This document shows, piece after piece, positions 1 to 5,336 of a DNA stretch of 5,336 nucleotides (positions within the stretch are counted from its first letter, which is position 1; each line of letters starts with the position of its first letter). Source of the DNA: PVC group bacterium (GTDB lineage Bacteria; Verrucomicrobiota; Kiritimatiellia; CAIKKV01; PXCX01); contig PXCX01000025.1 of NCBI GenBank assembly GCA_003565195.1, positions 1-5,336 of the forward strand. Reading direction: 5' to 3'. The translations under genes were made by a program, and so were the position numbers. The notes under the pieces are model-generated. The model was not told the DNA's origin. It did no database searches and was given only the letters and a program-made list of their open reading frames with translations.

Positions 1-204
1 TCCACGTTGTTGTGCCCTTTTCATCTGCCTGGCCTTCCACGCCACGCCTTACCAGGCGCGGCTACATTGCCTGTTTCCGCTGCATGACCTTTTCGGATGG
101 GGTCTAGTTGGGAAATCATGCCCGGCAACCAGCAGAGGTATTGAATCACCAGCGCTCGATCGAATAAAACCCGGCGCGCTTCCTTGTCAATACGCATCCA
201 ACCG
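1..204. other. Left-edge stretch without a convincing gene
   Basis: No coding region here can be supported. Several short open frames exist: a 58-codon minus-strand frame at 21-197, a plus-strand frame open from the edge to about 223, and a minus-strand ATG at 22-24 with an AGG-rich upstream that runs off the left edge after eight codons. None shows a recognisable domain, and none of the starts has a strong Shine-Dalgarno. The stretch ends at the ACCG that flanks the palindromic element. It may hold the promoter region of a gene to the left, but no clear promoter boxes were seen. Confidence 0.5.
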
Positions 205-415
205 TCCCAAAACCGCGGACTGACGGAATGGCCGTTCTTGCTCGACTTTGTTTCGACTCGTCCTCATGCGGCTCAGCGGGAGCTTCGCCCTCCAGGTTGT
301 TGGTTTGAACGCCTCAAGTAATGCTTGACCTTCTTGTGGAGGGCGAATCGTCTGATGAGCCGCTGAGGACAAAAGGAAACAGAATCGAGGACAATTTGAG
401 TCCGCGGTTTTGGGA
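205..415. mobile_element. Palindromic MITE-like element with 17-bp perfect terminal inverted repeats
   Basis: The ends are exact inverted copies: TCCCAAAACCGCGGACT at 205-221 and its reverse complement at 399-415. Both are flanked immediately by the same four bases, ACCG (201-204 and 416-419), as expected of a target-site duplication. A second, longer inverted pair lies inside: 261-294 against 337-369 match over about 33 bases with a few mismatches and one gap, and TCAAG/CTTGA (314-318, 324-328) closes the centre. Almost the whole 211 bp could therefore fold into one long interrupted hairpin. It encodes no transposase, so it would be a non-autonomous element or a dispersed palindromic repeat. 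It lies 36 bp beyond the stop codon of the universal stress protein gene and, once transcribed, could act as a terminator or RNA-stabilising structure. The palindrome is seen directly; the mobile nature is inferred. Confidence 0.6.
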
Positions 416-451
416 ACCGTCTGGCTCCGCCTGATTATTTCATGGGCCAGT

Positions 452-910
452 TTATTTCTTGTCCGGTATGCGGAGCGACAACACCGGACAAGCGGCATGC
501 CGCACGACCTTTTCGGCCACGGAACCGAAAACCAGGCGCCGGACACCCGACCGGCCGTGCGTTGCAATCACGATCATAGCCGTCTCTTCCTGTTCGGCAA
601 TTCGTACGATCGATTCCGGCACATCGCCGATCAAGGCAAGAACACGGGTTCGCAGACCGGACGGCTGCCGCTCCGAAAGAAGTTTCTCCAAATCCTTTTG
701 CGTTTTTTCCCGCAGCTCTTCCAGCGGCAACGGCACGGAAAACTTGCTGGCGTCACGCCACTCGGAAGTTTCCGGCGGCGGTTCAATTACATGCACCGCC
801 AGCAGGTCTGCATCAAAACTGGACGCGAAATCAAACGCGGCGTTCAGCGCTTCCATGGAGGGATCGCTAAAATCGGTTGGCCAAATAATCGTTTTCATTT
901 GATAATTCAT
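452..910 (-). CDS. Universal stress protein (UspA family)
   Basis: A 152-residue single-domain Usp, the usual length for the family. These cytoplasmic proteins have an alpha/beta nucleotide-binding fold, usually dimerise, and help cells through starvation or other stress; the exact role here cannot be read from sequence. The N-terminus has the first beta strand followed by PTDFSDPS (residues 11-18), with Asp13 in the usual nucleotide-contact position. The C-terminal half carries the ATP-binding signature of this family, G-x2-G-x(6)-GS: THGRSG (117-122) then FGSVAEKV (128-135), ending with the typical CPVL strand. It therefore probably binds ATP. The start at 910 is preceded by a GAGAG/GAGTGAT purine run; the next Met, residue 5, has no ribosome site of its own. 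The gene follows the response regulator by 35 nt and is probably co-transcribed with it. Confidence 0.93.
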   Translation of the reverse strand: MNYQMKTIIWPTDFSDPSMEALNAAFDFASSFDADLLAVHVIEPPPETSEWRDASKFSVPLPLEELREKTQKDLEKLLSERQPSGLRTRVLALIGDVPESIVRIAEQEETAMIVIATHGRSGVRRLVFGSVAEKVVRHAACPVLSLRIPDKK

Positions 911-945
911 GATTGATCACTCTCTTTGCTTACCCCACAGTCATC

Positions 946-1602
946 TCAAAGATCGACGGACGTGACGCCTTCCCGGATGGCATACTTGGTCAGTTCCGCC
1001 ACACTATGTAAATCGAGTTTTTCCATCACATTCGCCCGATGTGTTTCAACGGTTTTGACGCTGACGCCAAAGCGGCCGGCAATTTCCTTGGTGCTGTGAC
1101 CTTCGGCGATCTGTTGCAGCACTTCGCGTTCGCGGTTGGTCAACGTGACAAACGCCGGATTTTCGCTGATCGTCGACGAAAGCTCGACGTAATCGTCAAT
1201 AACGCCGCGGGCTATATCCGGACTGAGATATTTCTTTCCCGTCATCACTTCGCGCACAGCTTTCGCCAGATCCTCGTAGGCCCGGTTTTTCAGCACGTAC
1301 GCCGACGCTCCGGCTGTCAGCATTTCACGAATAAACTGCTTGTTGGCATGACCCGACAATGCGACGACCTTAATCTTGTGATTGTCTTCGATAATCCGTC
1401 GCGTCGCCTCAATCCCATTCATATCCGGCATGGCAACGTCCATCACAATGACATGCGGCATTAACCTGGATGATTGCTCGATCGTGTCCAGTCCGTTGCT
1501 GGTTTCCGCCACGACGTCTATTCCCACCTCTTTCTGGAACAACGACTTCAACCCTTCACGCATGATCGCGTGGTCGTCCGCCAAAATCAGTCGAATTGTC
1601 AT
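946..1602 (-). CDS. Two-component response regulator, NarL/FixJ (LuxR-type HTH) family
   Basis: A 218-residue cytoplasmic transcription regulator of standard length. The receiver domain (about 3-120) has the acidic pair Asp9-Asp10, the phospho-acceptor Asp55 in VIVMDVAMPD, Ser83 as switch residue and Lys105 in the YVLK loop, so it should be phosphorylated by a histidine kinase. The C-terminal GerE/LuxR helix-turn-helix (about 153-212) contains LTNREREVLQ, the recognition-helix stretch GVSVKTVETHRANVMEKL and the closing AELTKYAI. The frame is open upstream to an ATG at 1743, but the receiver fold begins at the Met at 1602, which has GAGG six bases upstream; the 47 extra residues match nothing expected in the family. 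No sensor kinase is in the window, so the signal is unknown. The universal stress protein gene follows closely and is a plausible partner or target. Confidence 0.94.
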   Translation of the reverse strand: MTIRLILADDHAIMREGLKSLFQKEVGIDVVAETSNGLDTIEQSSRLMPHVIVMDVAMPDMNGIEATRRIIEDNHKIKVVALSGHANKQFIREMLTAGASAYVLKNRAYEDLAKAVREVMTGKKYLSPDIARGVIDDYVELSSTISENPAFVTLTNREREVLQQIAEGHSTKEIAGRFGVSVKTVETHRANVMEKLDLHSVAELTKYAIREGVTSVDL

Positions 1603-1775
1603 TTTATGCCTCGTTTCTCGTTTACGGAGTCCGGCTGCGATCCTTCGATTCTTATAACCATCTGCTGCCATCATTCCGGCGATTACGTTGCCATTACATT
1701 TAGCATGAACAACCCAGCAACGCAAGAACAATCCACCGAACAATCACAGCGCGTCCGTCCCCCGCCGGCCTGGGA
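1603..1775. other. Intergenic spacer between the fusion gene and the response regulator
   Basis: This 173-bp gap probably holds the response-regulator promoter. Candidates on the minus strand are weak. One is TTGCGT, 17 bases, TAAATG (3 of 6 matches in each box). Another is an isolated TATAAG about 50 bases before the ATG without a good -35. No GC hairpin followed by a T run was found after the fusion gene's TAA, so read-through from the upstream genes cannot be excluded. Confidence 0.3.
1609..1612 (-). promoter_or_regulatory. Shine-Dalgarno GAGG that fixes the response-regulator start
   Basis: GAGG on the minus strand lies six bases before the ATG at 1602. It supports that start over the in-frame ATG at 1743, which would add a 47-residue extension with no family counterpart. 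Confidence 0.6.
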
Positions 1776-3896
1776 TTACCTCCCACGGTATCGTTCCGCA
1801 ACCAACTCGGAGGGGATAGCGGGCGCCACATTCCCATCACGGCCACGCTGGCCCGGTGAGTGGAACATGGCGTTGAGAACGGCTTCGTGGGTACATTCCA
1901 CGACCGCTTCATAAAGCATGTTGGTATATGTTTCCGTGACAAATTCCAAGGTAATCCGGGGCTCGTGTTCCTTGGCTTCGCGCGACGTATGATTGCCGGT
2001 ACTGAACGCGAAGATGATCTCGCCGCTGGTCGACGCCGCATACGATCCGGCCCGGCCGAGCCCCAGGGCCGCCCGCTTGGAGATCTGGTTTAATTGGCTC
2101 GACAACAACGGGGCATCGGTGGCAATGATGACAATGGCGGAACCATACGTCTTGCCCCGGCGGATATCGGCAGGATACAATGGATCGAGTTCCCGCCCGA
2201 TCACGACGCCCTCAATGGTTAAATCGCGCATTTTCCCGAAATTCGACAAGACCAGAACACCCAGGATATAGCTTCCCGGATCAGCGGACAATACTCTTGA
2301 GGCGCTGCCGATGCCACCGGCGAAATCGAAGCTGATCATACCGGTGCCCGCCCCGACAGAACCTTGCGCCACGGCGCCGCCACGAGCGTTCGCAATGGCT
2401 TCGACAGCGTGTTCGGCCGTGTTCGGCATCAGGCGCACTTCGTTTAGAAAGGCATCATTCGTTTCGGCGACCAACGGGATAATCACATCTATCTTTCGAC
2501 CCAGCTCCGGGTGTTGCCGGATCATGTGCTGGATGATGCCGTTATGGACCGTACCGACACTCATGGTATTGGTCAACAGAATCGGAGTTTCCAGCCACCC
2601 CCATTCCATGGCCTGGGTCAATCCGGACATTTCACCAATCCCGTTGAGCACAAATCCACCGGCCTGCAAATGATTGTTGAAGAGTCCGATTCCTCCCGGC
2701 ACAATCGCGGTGATACCGGTACGGATGCAGGTTGTTTTCGAGGAATCGTCCGGGTCCGGTACGTTGTCCTCGACATGCGTCACATGCCCGACATGGATCC
2801 CTTCCACATCGGTAATGGCGTTGAATTGGCCGGTGGGATAACGTCCGACCGAGATCCCGTATTCACGACATCCGCCGCGCCGACGCCGGGTGCTGAGAAG
2901 ATCCGGTACGCGCGGGCGCAAGGGAATGCGATGCCGTCGCGCCGCCGAACGAATGATGCAATCCATCACCTCCTCATACGACAATCCCTTTTCCGCGGCA
3001 GCCACAATCAGGGATCCGTCCGACATCAATCGTGCCAGCGGATTGATCTCGATAAAGTACGGTGTCCCGTTCTCGTGAAGGCGGAAATCGATACGACCAA
3101 AATCATGGCACGGCAAGGCGCGCCTGACGTTATCGGCACAGTCAAGGACGGCCGCGCGCGTTTCCGGCGTCAGTTCGGGCGGGCAAACGGTTTTGACACC
3201 GCCGTCGGATTGCTTTGTTTGATAATCAAAAATGGCATATTCCCCCTCCGTTTCAGCAAACTCGTGCTCAACAATTTCCAACAATTTGCCGGGCCACTCA
3301 TCCAGGAACGGTACCGTCAGCTCGCGGCCCGGAATAAACTGCTCAACCGATACGCCCTCGGGATACTCGGCAAGCAGTTCCTTGATCCGACGGCGCGCCT
3401 CCTCGCGATCCTCAACCACCGATTTCTGCGAGATCCCCTTACTGGTTCCCTCATAGTTGGGCTTGATGAACAGGGGCACCGGCAAGTCCTCCGGCAAATT
3501 CGGGGCTTCCGAGGTCAGCAGCATCCCTTTCGGGACGGATATGCCACGAACACCCAACAGCTTTTCCGTAAGACGTTTATCAAGGCCGACATACAAAACG
3601 GAAGCGCGGCCGCCGGTATACGGAATCCCCATCAGGTCAAAAATGGCCGGATAATGCGCCTCGCGCGCCACCCCTTGATGCGGTTTGCCTTCGGCAACGT
3701 TGAAAATCAGATCCGGCTGAACTTCCAGCAGGTTGTCAACCAGTTCCGTGGATGGCCCGGACGCCTCTACCGCTGTTACCGAATGACCCAGCGACTCAAT
3801 CGCAGCGGTCAAACGCTCGATTTCCTCCGGACGATACATCTCGCTCTGCTCTTCCGTTTCATCCGTCCGCCTGTTGTATGTCACCGCAATCTTCAT
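1776..3896 (-). CDS. Fusion of a D-Ala-D-Ala-ligase-like ATP-grasp enzyme and a DmpA/BapA-type P1 aminopeptidase
   Basis: A 706-residue cytoplasmic-looking protein with no signal peptide or membrane segment. Residues 1-320 form a Ddl-like ATP-grasp ligase: FNVAEG and GIPYTG in the N-terminal part, the glycine loop IKPNYEGTSKGIS (144-156), EQFIPGRELTV (185-195), GRIDFR (267-272) and the metal-binding FIEIN (Glu283, Asn285). Such enzymes couple ATP hydrolysis to amide-bond formation through an acyl phosphate. An Arg-rich linker (316-345) leads to a full-length P1 peptidase (346-706) starting with PTGQFNAITDVEGIHVGHVT. Family logic places self-cleavage at Gly585|Ser586 (YGSAIVIIATDAPL). Ser586, Ser624 and Glu626 have the same spacing as BapA Ser250, Ser288 and Glu290, and Asn552 fits the oxyanion Asn. 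Cleavage would leave the ligase on the alpha chain (1-585) and release a 121-residue beta chain. The gene starts 11 nt after the zinc-ribbon stop, with AAGGCGGG upstream. Substrates are unknown; the NPLPGL seen in relatives is NPLARL here (285-290). Confidence 0.9.
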   Translation of the reverse strand: MKIAVTYNRRTDETEEQSEMYRPEEIERLTAAIESLGHSVTAVEASGPSTELVDNLLEVQPDLIFNVAEGKPHQGVAREAHYPAIFDLMGIPYTGGRASVLYVGLDKRLTEKLLGVRGISVPKGMLLTSEAPNLPEDLPVPLFIKPNYEGTSKGISQKSVVEDREEARRRIKELLAEYPEGVSVEQFIPGRELTVPFLDEWPGKLLEIVEHEFAETEGEYAIFDYQTKQSDGGVKTVCPPELTPETRAAVLDCADNVRRALPCHDFGRIDFRLHENGTPYFIEINPLARLMSDGSLIVAAAEKGLSYEEVMDCIIRSAARRHRIPLRPRVPDLLSTRRRRGGCREYGISVGRYPTGQFNAITDVEGIHVGHVTHVEDNVPDPDDSSKTTCIRTGITAIVPGGIGLFNNHLQAGGFVLNGIGEMSGLTQAMEWGWLETPILLTNTMSVGTVHNGIIQHMIRQHPELGRKIDVIIPLVAETNDAFLNEVRLMPNTAEHAVEAIANARGGAVAQGSVGAGTGMISFDFAGGIGSASRVLSADPGSYILGVLVLSNFGKMRDLTIEGVVIGRELDPLYPADIRRGKTYGSAIVIIATDAPLLSSQLNQISKRAALGLGRAGSYAASTSGEIIFAFSTGNHTSREAKEHEPRITLEFVTETYTNMLYEAVVECTHEAVLNAMFHSPGQRGRDGNVAPAIPSELVAERYRGR

Positions 3897-3907
3897 GGGT
3901 TCCCGCC

Positions 3908-4090
3908 TTAACCGACCTCTCCATCCACCGTTTCATCCAGCATGATTTCATCTTTGAAGGGACAGGCGGGACATATTACGCTTTGCGTAACTCCCAACGT
4001 AAGATGGAGTTTCTGCCGATGACCACAACCAGGACACGTCCAGACGATGCGCGCGGTGATTCCGTTGATCTGTTCGATCGTAATACTCAT
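3908..4090 (-). CDS. Small zinc-ribbon protein, function unknown
   Basis: A 60-residue protein with two CxxC knuckles, CPGC (19-22) and CPAC (40-43), separated by 17 residues. This is the pattern of a zinc ribbon binding one Zn ion through four cysteines. The N-terminal part (MSITIEQINGITARIVWTC) looks like beta strands leading into the first knuckle, and the tail after residue 45 is acidic (DEIMLDETVDGEVG). No longer domain is recognised. Eleven bases separate its stop from the start of the ligase-peptidase gene, so the two are almost certainly one transcript. In size and architecture it recalls LysW amino-group carrier proteins, which also work with an ATP-grasp ligase, but it ends in GEVG rather than the EDWGE tail that carries the substrate. 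It could instead be a zinc-binding accessory or regulatory protein. The ATG at 4090 has only a weak purine stretch (AAAGACAAGG) before it. Confidence 0.75.
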   Translation of the reverse strand: MSITIEQINGITARIVWTCPGCGHRQKLHLTLGVTQSVICPACPFKDEIMLDETVDGEVG

Positions 4091-4141
4091 AACCTTGTCT
4101 TTCGCCGAACCCCGTTGATCCTCTCGCAGCTATCCTATCCC

Positions 4142-4153
4142 TGCAGCGCTGCA
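4142..4153. promoter_or_regulatory. 12-bp perfect palindrome upstream of the zinc-ribbon gene
   Basis: TGCAGCGCTGCA is an exact palindrome in the 115-bp gap between the dehydrogenase and zinc-ribbon genes, 51 bases before the zinc-ribbon start codon. It is too short to be a terminator and no T run follows on the minus strand. It could be an operator, or chance in GC-rich DNA. A weak TTGCAG (-35-like) overlaps it, but no good -10 follows. Confidence 0.25.
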
Positions 4154-4205
4154 AGTGCGATCAGGAAATCCCCCATGCGCCCATTCGTTTTTCCCCAGGC
4201 CCAGC

Positions 4206-5063
4206 CTACAGGTCCAACGCTTTGCCGCGCTTTTCCCGTGCGTTATGGGGACGGACCGACTCGCGCAGCTTAAGTTCGGCCAAGGCTCGGTTCAGCTCGG
4301 AAAAATCATCTTCCGGCGCGTACCCGACGAGTTGTTCGGCCGTCGAAATATCCATACTGTTGAACCGGTTGTTGGAGAGTCCATGCAAAACGGCGAACAT
4401 CAACGTATCATCATCGATACAGCAACAAATCAGTTGATCAAGGTCACGATGGGAAACAAACGCATCGAACACCGCCAGACTTTCAGCGCGTTTAGCCTGT
4501 TCACGGGATTGAACGGCCCCGATACGCAGAACTATGCTTGAAAGACCATGCTGTTCCGCCACCATACGAGCCAGGGCTTCGCCGAAACATTTGGAAACAC
4601 CGTACAGATCGCCGGGATTGACCGGATCTTCCGGGTGAACCTGATATCCCTGTGGATATCCAGACACGGCATGAATCGAGGATGCCAGGATGACACGCCG
4701 GCAACCGGCACCCAAAGCCGCCTTGAACACCTGATACGTACCTTCGACATTGTTTTCCCGCAACGACTCCCATTGCGCCTTCGCGGACGGATCAGCGGCC
4801 AGATGCACAACGGTATCCATGCCGCAACACGCTTCCCGCATAAAGGAAGGGTCACAAATTTCACCGACCCATGTCTCGCCGTAAACCGTCATCTCCGCAC
4901 GATCGTCCTCGTCATGAACCAGCAATCTCAATGGATAACGATCGCGCGCATAGGTCGCAAGCGAGCGTCCAATCCTGCCGCCCGCACCGGTAATCAACAC
5001 CTTGCGAGGGCGGTCCGGCGCAGTGGACTTCGGACGTTCCCGAAAAACAAATGATTTGGTCAT
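4206..5063 (-). CDS. NAD(P)-dependent short-chain dehydrogenase/epimerase, uronate dehydrogenase-like
   Basis: A 285-residue cytoplasmic Rossmann-fold enzyme of the extended/atypical SDR class. The nucleotide-binding TGxxGxxG is at 25-32 (TGAGGRIG), the HLAAD strand end at 87-91, the catalytic serine region LASSIH at 126-131, and the catalytic pair Tyr154 and Lys158 in LYGVSKCFGEALARM. That last segment and the ILASSIHAVSGYP stretch closely resemble bacterial uronate dehydrogenases, which oxidise galacturonate or glucuronate to the aldarolactone with NAD+. From memory of the family this is the best guess; a sugar-nucleotide epimerase or other SDR substrate remains possible. The chosen Met at 5063 follows a run of seven G nine bases upstream and puts the Rossmann motif about 24 residues in. 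An earlier in-frame ATG at 5192 lies inside the proposed promoter and would add 43 residues unlike the family. It is the first gene of the minus-strand series. Confidence 0.87.
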   Translation of the reverse strand: MTKSFVFRERPKSTAPDRPRKVLITGAGGRIGRSLATYARDRYPLRLLVHDEDDRAEMTVYGETWVGEICDPSFMREACCGMDTVVHLAADPSAKAQWESLRENNVEGTYQVFKAALGAGCRRVILASSIHAVSGYPQGYQVHPEDPVNPGDLYGVSKCFGEALARMVAEQHGLSSIVLRIGAVQSREQAKRAESLAVFDAFVSHRDLDQLICCCIDDDTLMFAVLHGLSNNRFNSMDISTAEQLVGYAPEDDFSELNRALAELKLRESVRPHNAREKRGKALDL

Positions 5064-5072
5064 ACACTGGGT

Positions 5073-5079
5073 CCCCCCC
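5073..5079 (-). promoter_or_regulatory. G-tract ribosome-binding site of the dehydrogenase gene
   Basis: Seven consecutive G on the minus strand end nine bases before the ATG at 5063. It is an unusual, homopolymeric Shine-Dalgarno. It favours this start over the in-frame ATG at 5090, which has no purine-rich site. A run of this length can also slip in replication or sequencing, but it lies outside the coding region. Confidence 0.45.
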
Positions 5080-5119
5080 GTTTTCCCCATTCGCAACGCT
5101 CCGCTTGCCACGCAACCAT

Positions 5120-5150
5120 CGGTTTCCCTGCGAACCTTCTCGCAAAACCG
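5120..5150 (-). promoter_or_regulatory. Two-tier stem-loop in the dehydrogenase leader
   Basis: On the plus strand CGGTTT (5120-5125) pairs with AAACCG (5145-5150), and TGCGA (5129-5133) pairs with TCGCA (5140-5144) around a six-base loop. That makes eleven base pairs interrupted only by three unpaired bases on one side. It lies within the predicted 5' leader, 57 to 87 nt before the start codon. It has no following U run and does not occlude the ribosome site, so it might affect mRNA stability or be a protein-binding site. No known riboswitch class is recognised. Confidence 0.35.
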
Positions 5151-5157
5151 GAACAGG

Positions 5158-5170
5158 GTTTCCGGGAAAC
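5158..5170. promoter_or_regulatory. Palindrome at the predicted transcription start
   Basis: GTTTCC-G-GGAAAC is a perfect 6+1+6 palindrome placed immediately downstream of the proposed -10 box, so it would overlap the first transcribed bases. This is a classic position for a repressor operator. No regulator for it is identified in the window. Confidence 0.3.
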
Positions 5171-5199
5171 GTTGTAACATGACAAAAAACACAGGTCAA
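5171..5199 (-). promoter_or_regulatory. Sigma70-like promoter for the dehydrogenase gene
   Basis: On the minus strand TTGACC (5199-5194, five of six consensus bases) is followed after exactly 17 bases by TACAAC (5176-5171, four of six). The spacer contains a T run. Transcription would begin near 5163-5165, giving a leader of about 100 nt before the ATG at 5063. It could drive the dehydrogenase alone or read on into the zinc-ribbon and fusion genes, since no terminator is evident between them. Confidence 0.45.
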
Positions 5200-5254
5200 G
5201 CCGGCAAGTAAATCCCCTGAAGTTTTGCCATAAGCATTTTGCCGAGCCGACGTG

Positions 5255-5336
5255 TTCGTTTGCGGCGAAGCCGCTTTGGAGTGCGGCGGCAACGAGTCTT
5301 CGAGGCGACGCCGCTCTTAAATCCGGGCGACAACGA
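5255..5336. repeat. GC-rich dispersed-repeat-like sequence at the right edge
   Basis: It contains the small hairpin GCGGC-gaa-GCCGC (5262-5274), then GCGGCG (5283-5288) and its inverse CGCCGC (5309-5314) around a GACGAGTC-like centre, and continues off the edge. Sequence of this kind (TTTGGAGTGCGGCGGC and inverted partners) resembles short interspersed repeats seen between genes in Verrucomicrobiota-like genomes. No credible coding frame crosses it. It is probably intergenic filler beyond the dehydrogenase promoter; only part of it is visible. Confidence 0.4.

Noticed and set aside
80..96. Shared string GACCTTTTCGG near 86-96 and in the stress-protein gene near 507-517
   Set aside because: The 11-base match is not extended by similar flanks and the surrounding translations do not agree, so a duplicated Usp fragment is not supported.
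21..197. A 58-codon minus-strand frame next to the palindromic element
   Set aside because: No good ribosome site, no recognised domain, and a basic, Gly/Pro-rich end typical of chance frames. A real small gene cannot be fully excluded without homologues.
187..567. A 126-codon minus-strand frame crossing the palindromic element
   Set aside because: It overlaps the 3' end of the universal stress protein gene in another frame and most of it is palindromic repeat sequence; no domain is seen.
410..916. Long plus-strand frames (168 and 147 codons) over the stress-protein gene
   Set aside because: Antisense shadows; the minus-strand frame has the full Usp nucleotide-binding signature.
1603..1743. 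N-terminal extension of the response regulator to the ATG at 1743
   Set aside because: The extra 47 residues match nothing in the family, and the Met at 1602 has its own GAGG and begins exactly at the receiver domain.
2511..3911. A 466-codon plus-strand open frame antisense to the ligase-peptidase gene
   Set aside because: It is a shadow of a GC-biased gene: its translation shows no recognisable motif, while the opposite strand carries two complete enzyme families with intact catalytic residues.
4091..4205. Possible terminator after the dehydrogenase gene
   Set aside because: The only A/T run (GGGGAAAAA on the minus strand) is not preceded by a stable hairpin, and the 12-bp palindrome further on is not followed by T residues.
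5064..5192. N-terminal extension of the dehydrogenase to the ATG at 5192
   Set aside because: The start would lie between the -35 and -10 boxes of the proposed promoter, and the added residues are unlike the Rossmann-fold N-terminus.

Overview
The window is a compact bacterial segment in which every supportable gene lies on the minus strand, so transcription runs from right to left. Base composition is moderately GC-rich. Two dispersed, hairpin-rich repeats flank the genes: a 211-bp palindromic element on the left and a GCGGC/GCCGC-type repeat on the right edge. Their style recalls the intergenic repeats common in Verrucomicrobiota/Kiritimatiellota-like genomes. That is an impression from sequence style rather than a placement, and no rRNA or marker gene is present to test it.

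In transcription order the layout is as follows. (1) The right edge, about 5255-5336, is repeat-like. (2) A sigma70-like promoter (5171-5199) and a structured leader of about 100 nt precede a short-chain dehydrogenase gene (4206-5063) that resembles NAD-dependent uronate dehydrogenases. (3) After 115 nt comes a tiny two-CxxC zinc-ribbon gene (3908-4090). (4) Eleven nucleotides later a 706-residue protein begins (1776-3896). It joins a D-Ala-D-Ala-ligase-like ATP-grasp enzyme to a DmpA/BapA-type self-cleaving aminopeptidase (peptidase family P1). (5) After 173 nt comes a NarL/FixJ response regulator (946-1602), and 35 nt further a universal stress protein (452-910). (6) The left 451 bp hold no convincing gene but contain a palindromic MITE-like element (205-415) with perfect 17-bp inverted ends and a 4-bp flanking duplication.

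The striking object is the ligase-peptidase fusion: one chain carries both a module that should make an amide bond and a module that should break one. Directly upstream, almost certainly co-transcribed, is a small zinc-ribbon protein. Carrier, ligase and releasing peptidase is the logic of LysW-type amino-group carrier pathways, but here the enzymes belong to other families and the ribbon protein lacks the LysW tail, so a pathway is only a hypothesis. The response regulator and stress protein look like a separate two-gene unit. No cognate histidine kinase is in the window. No tRNA, rRNA, CRISPR array or transposase gene was found.
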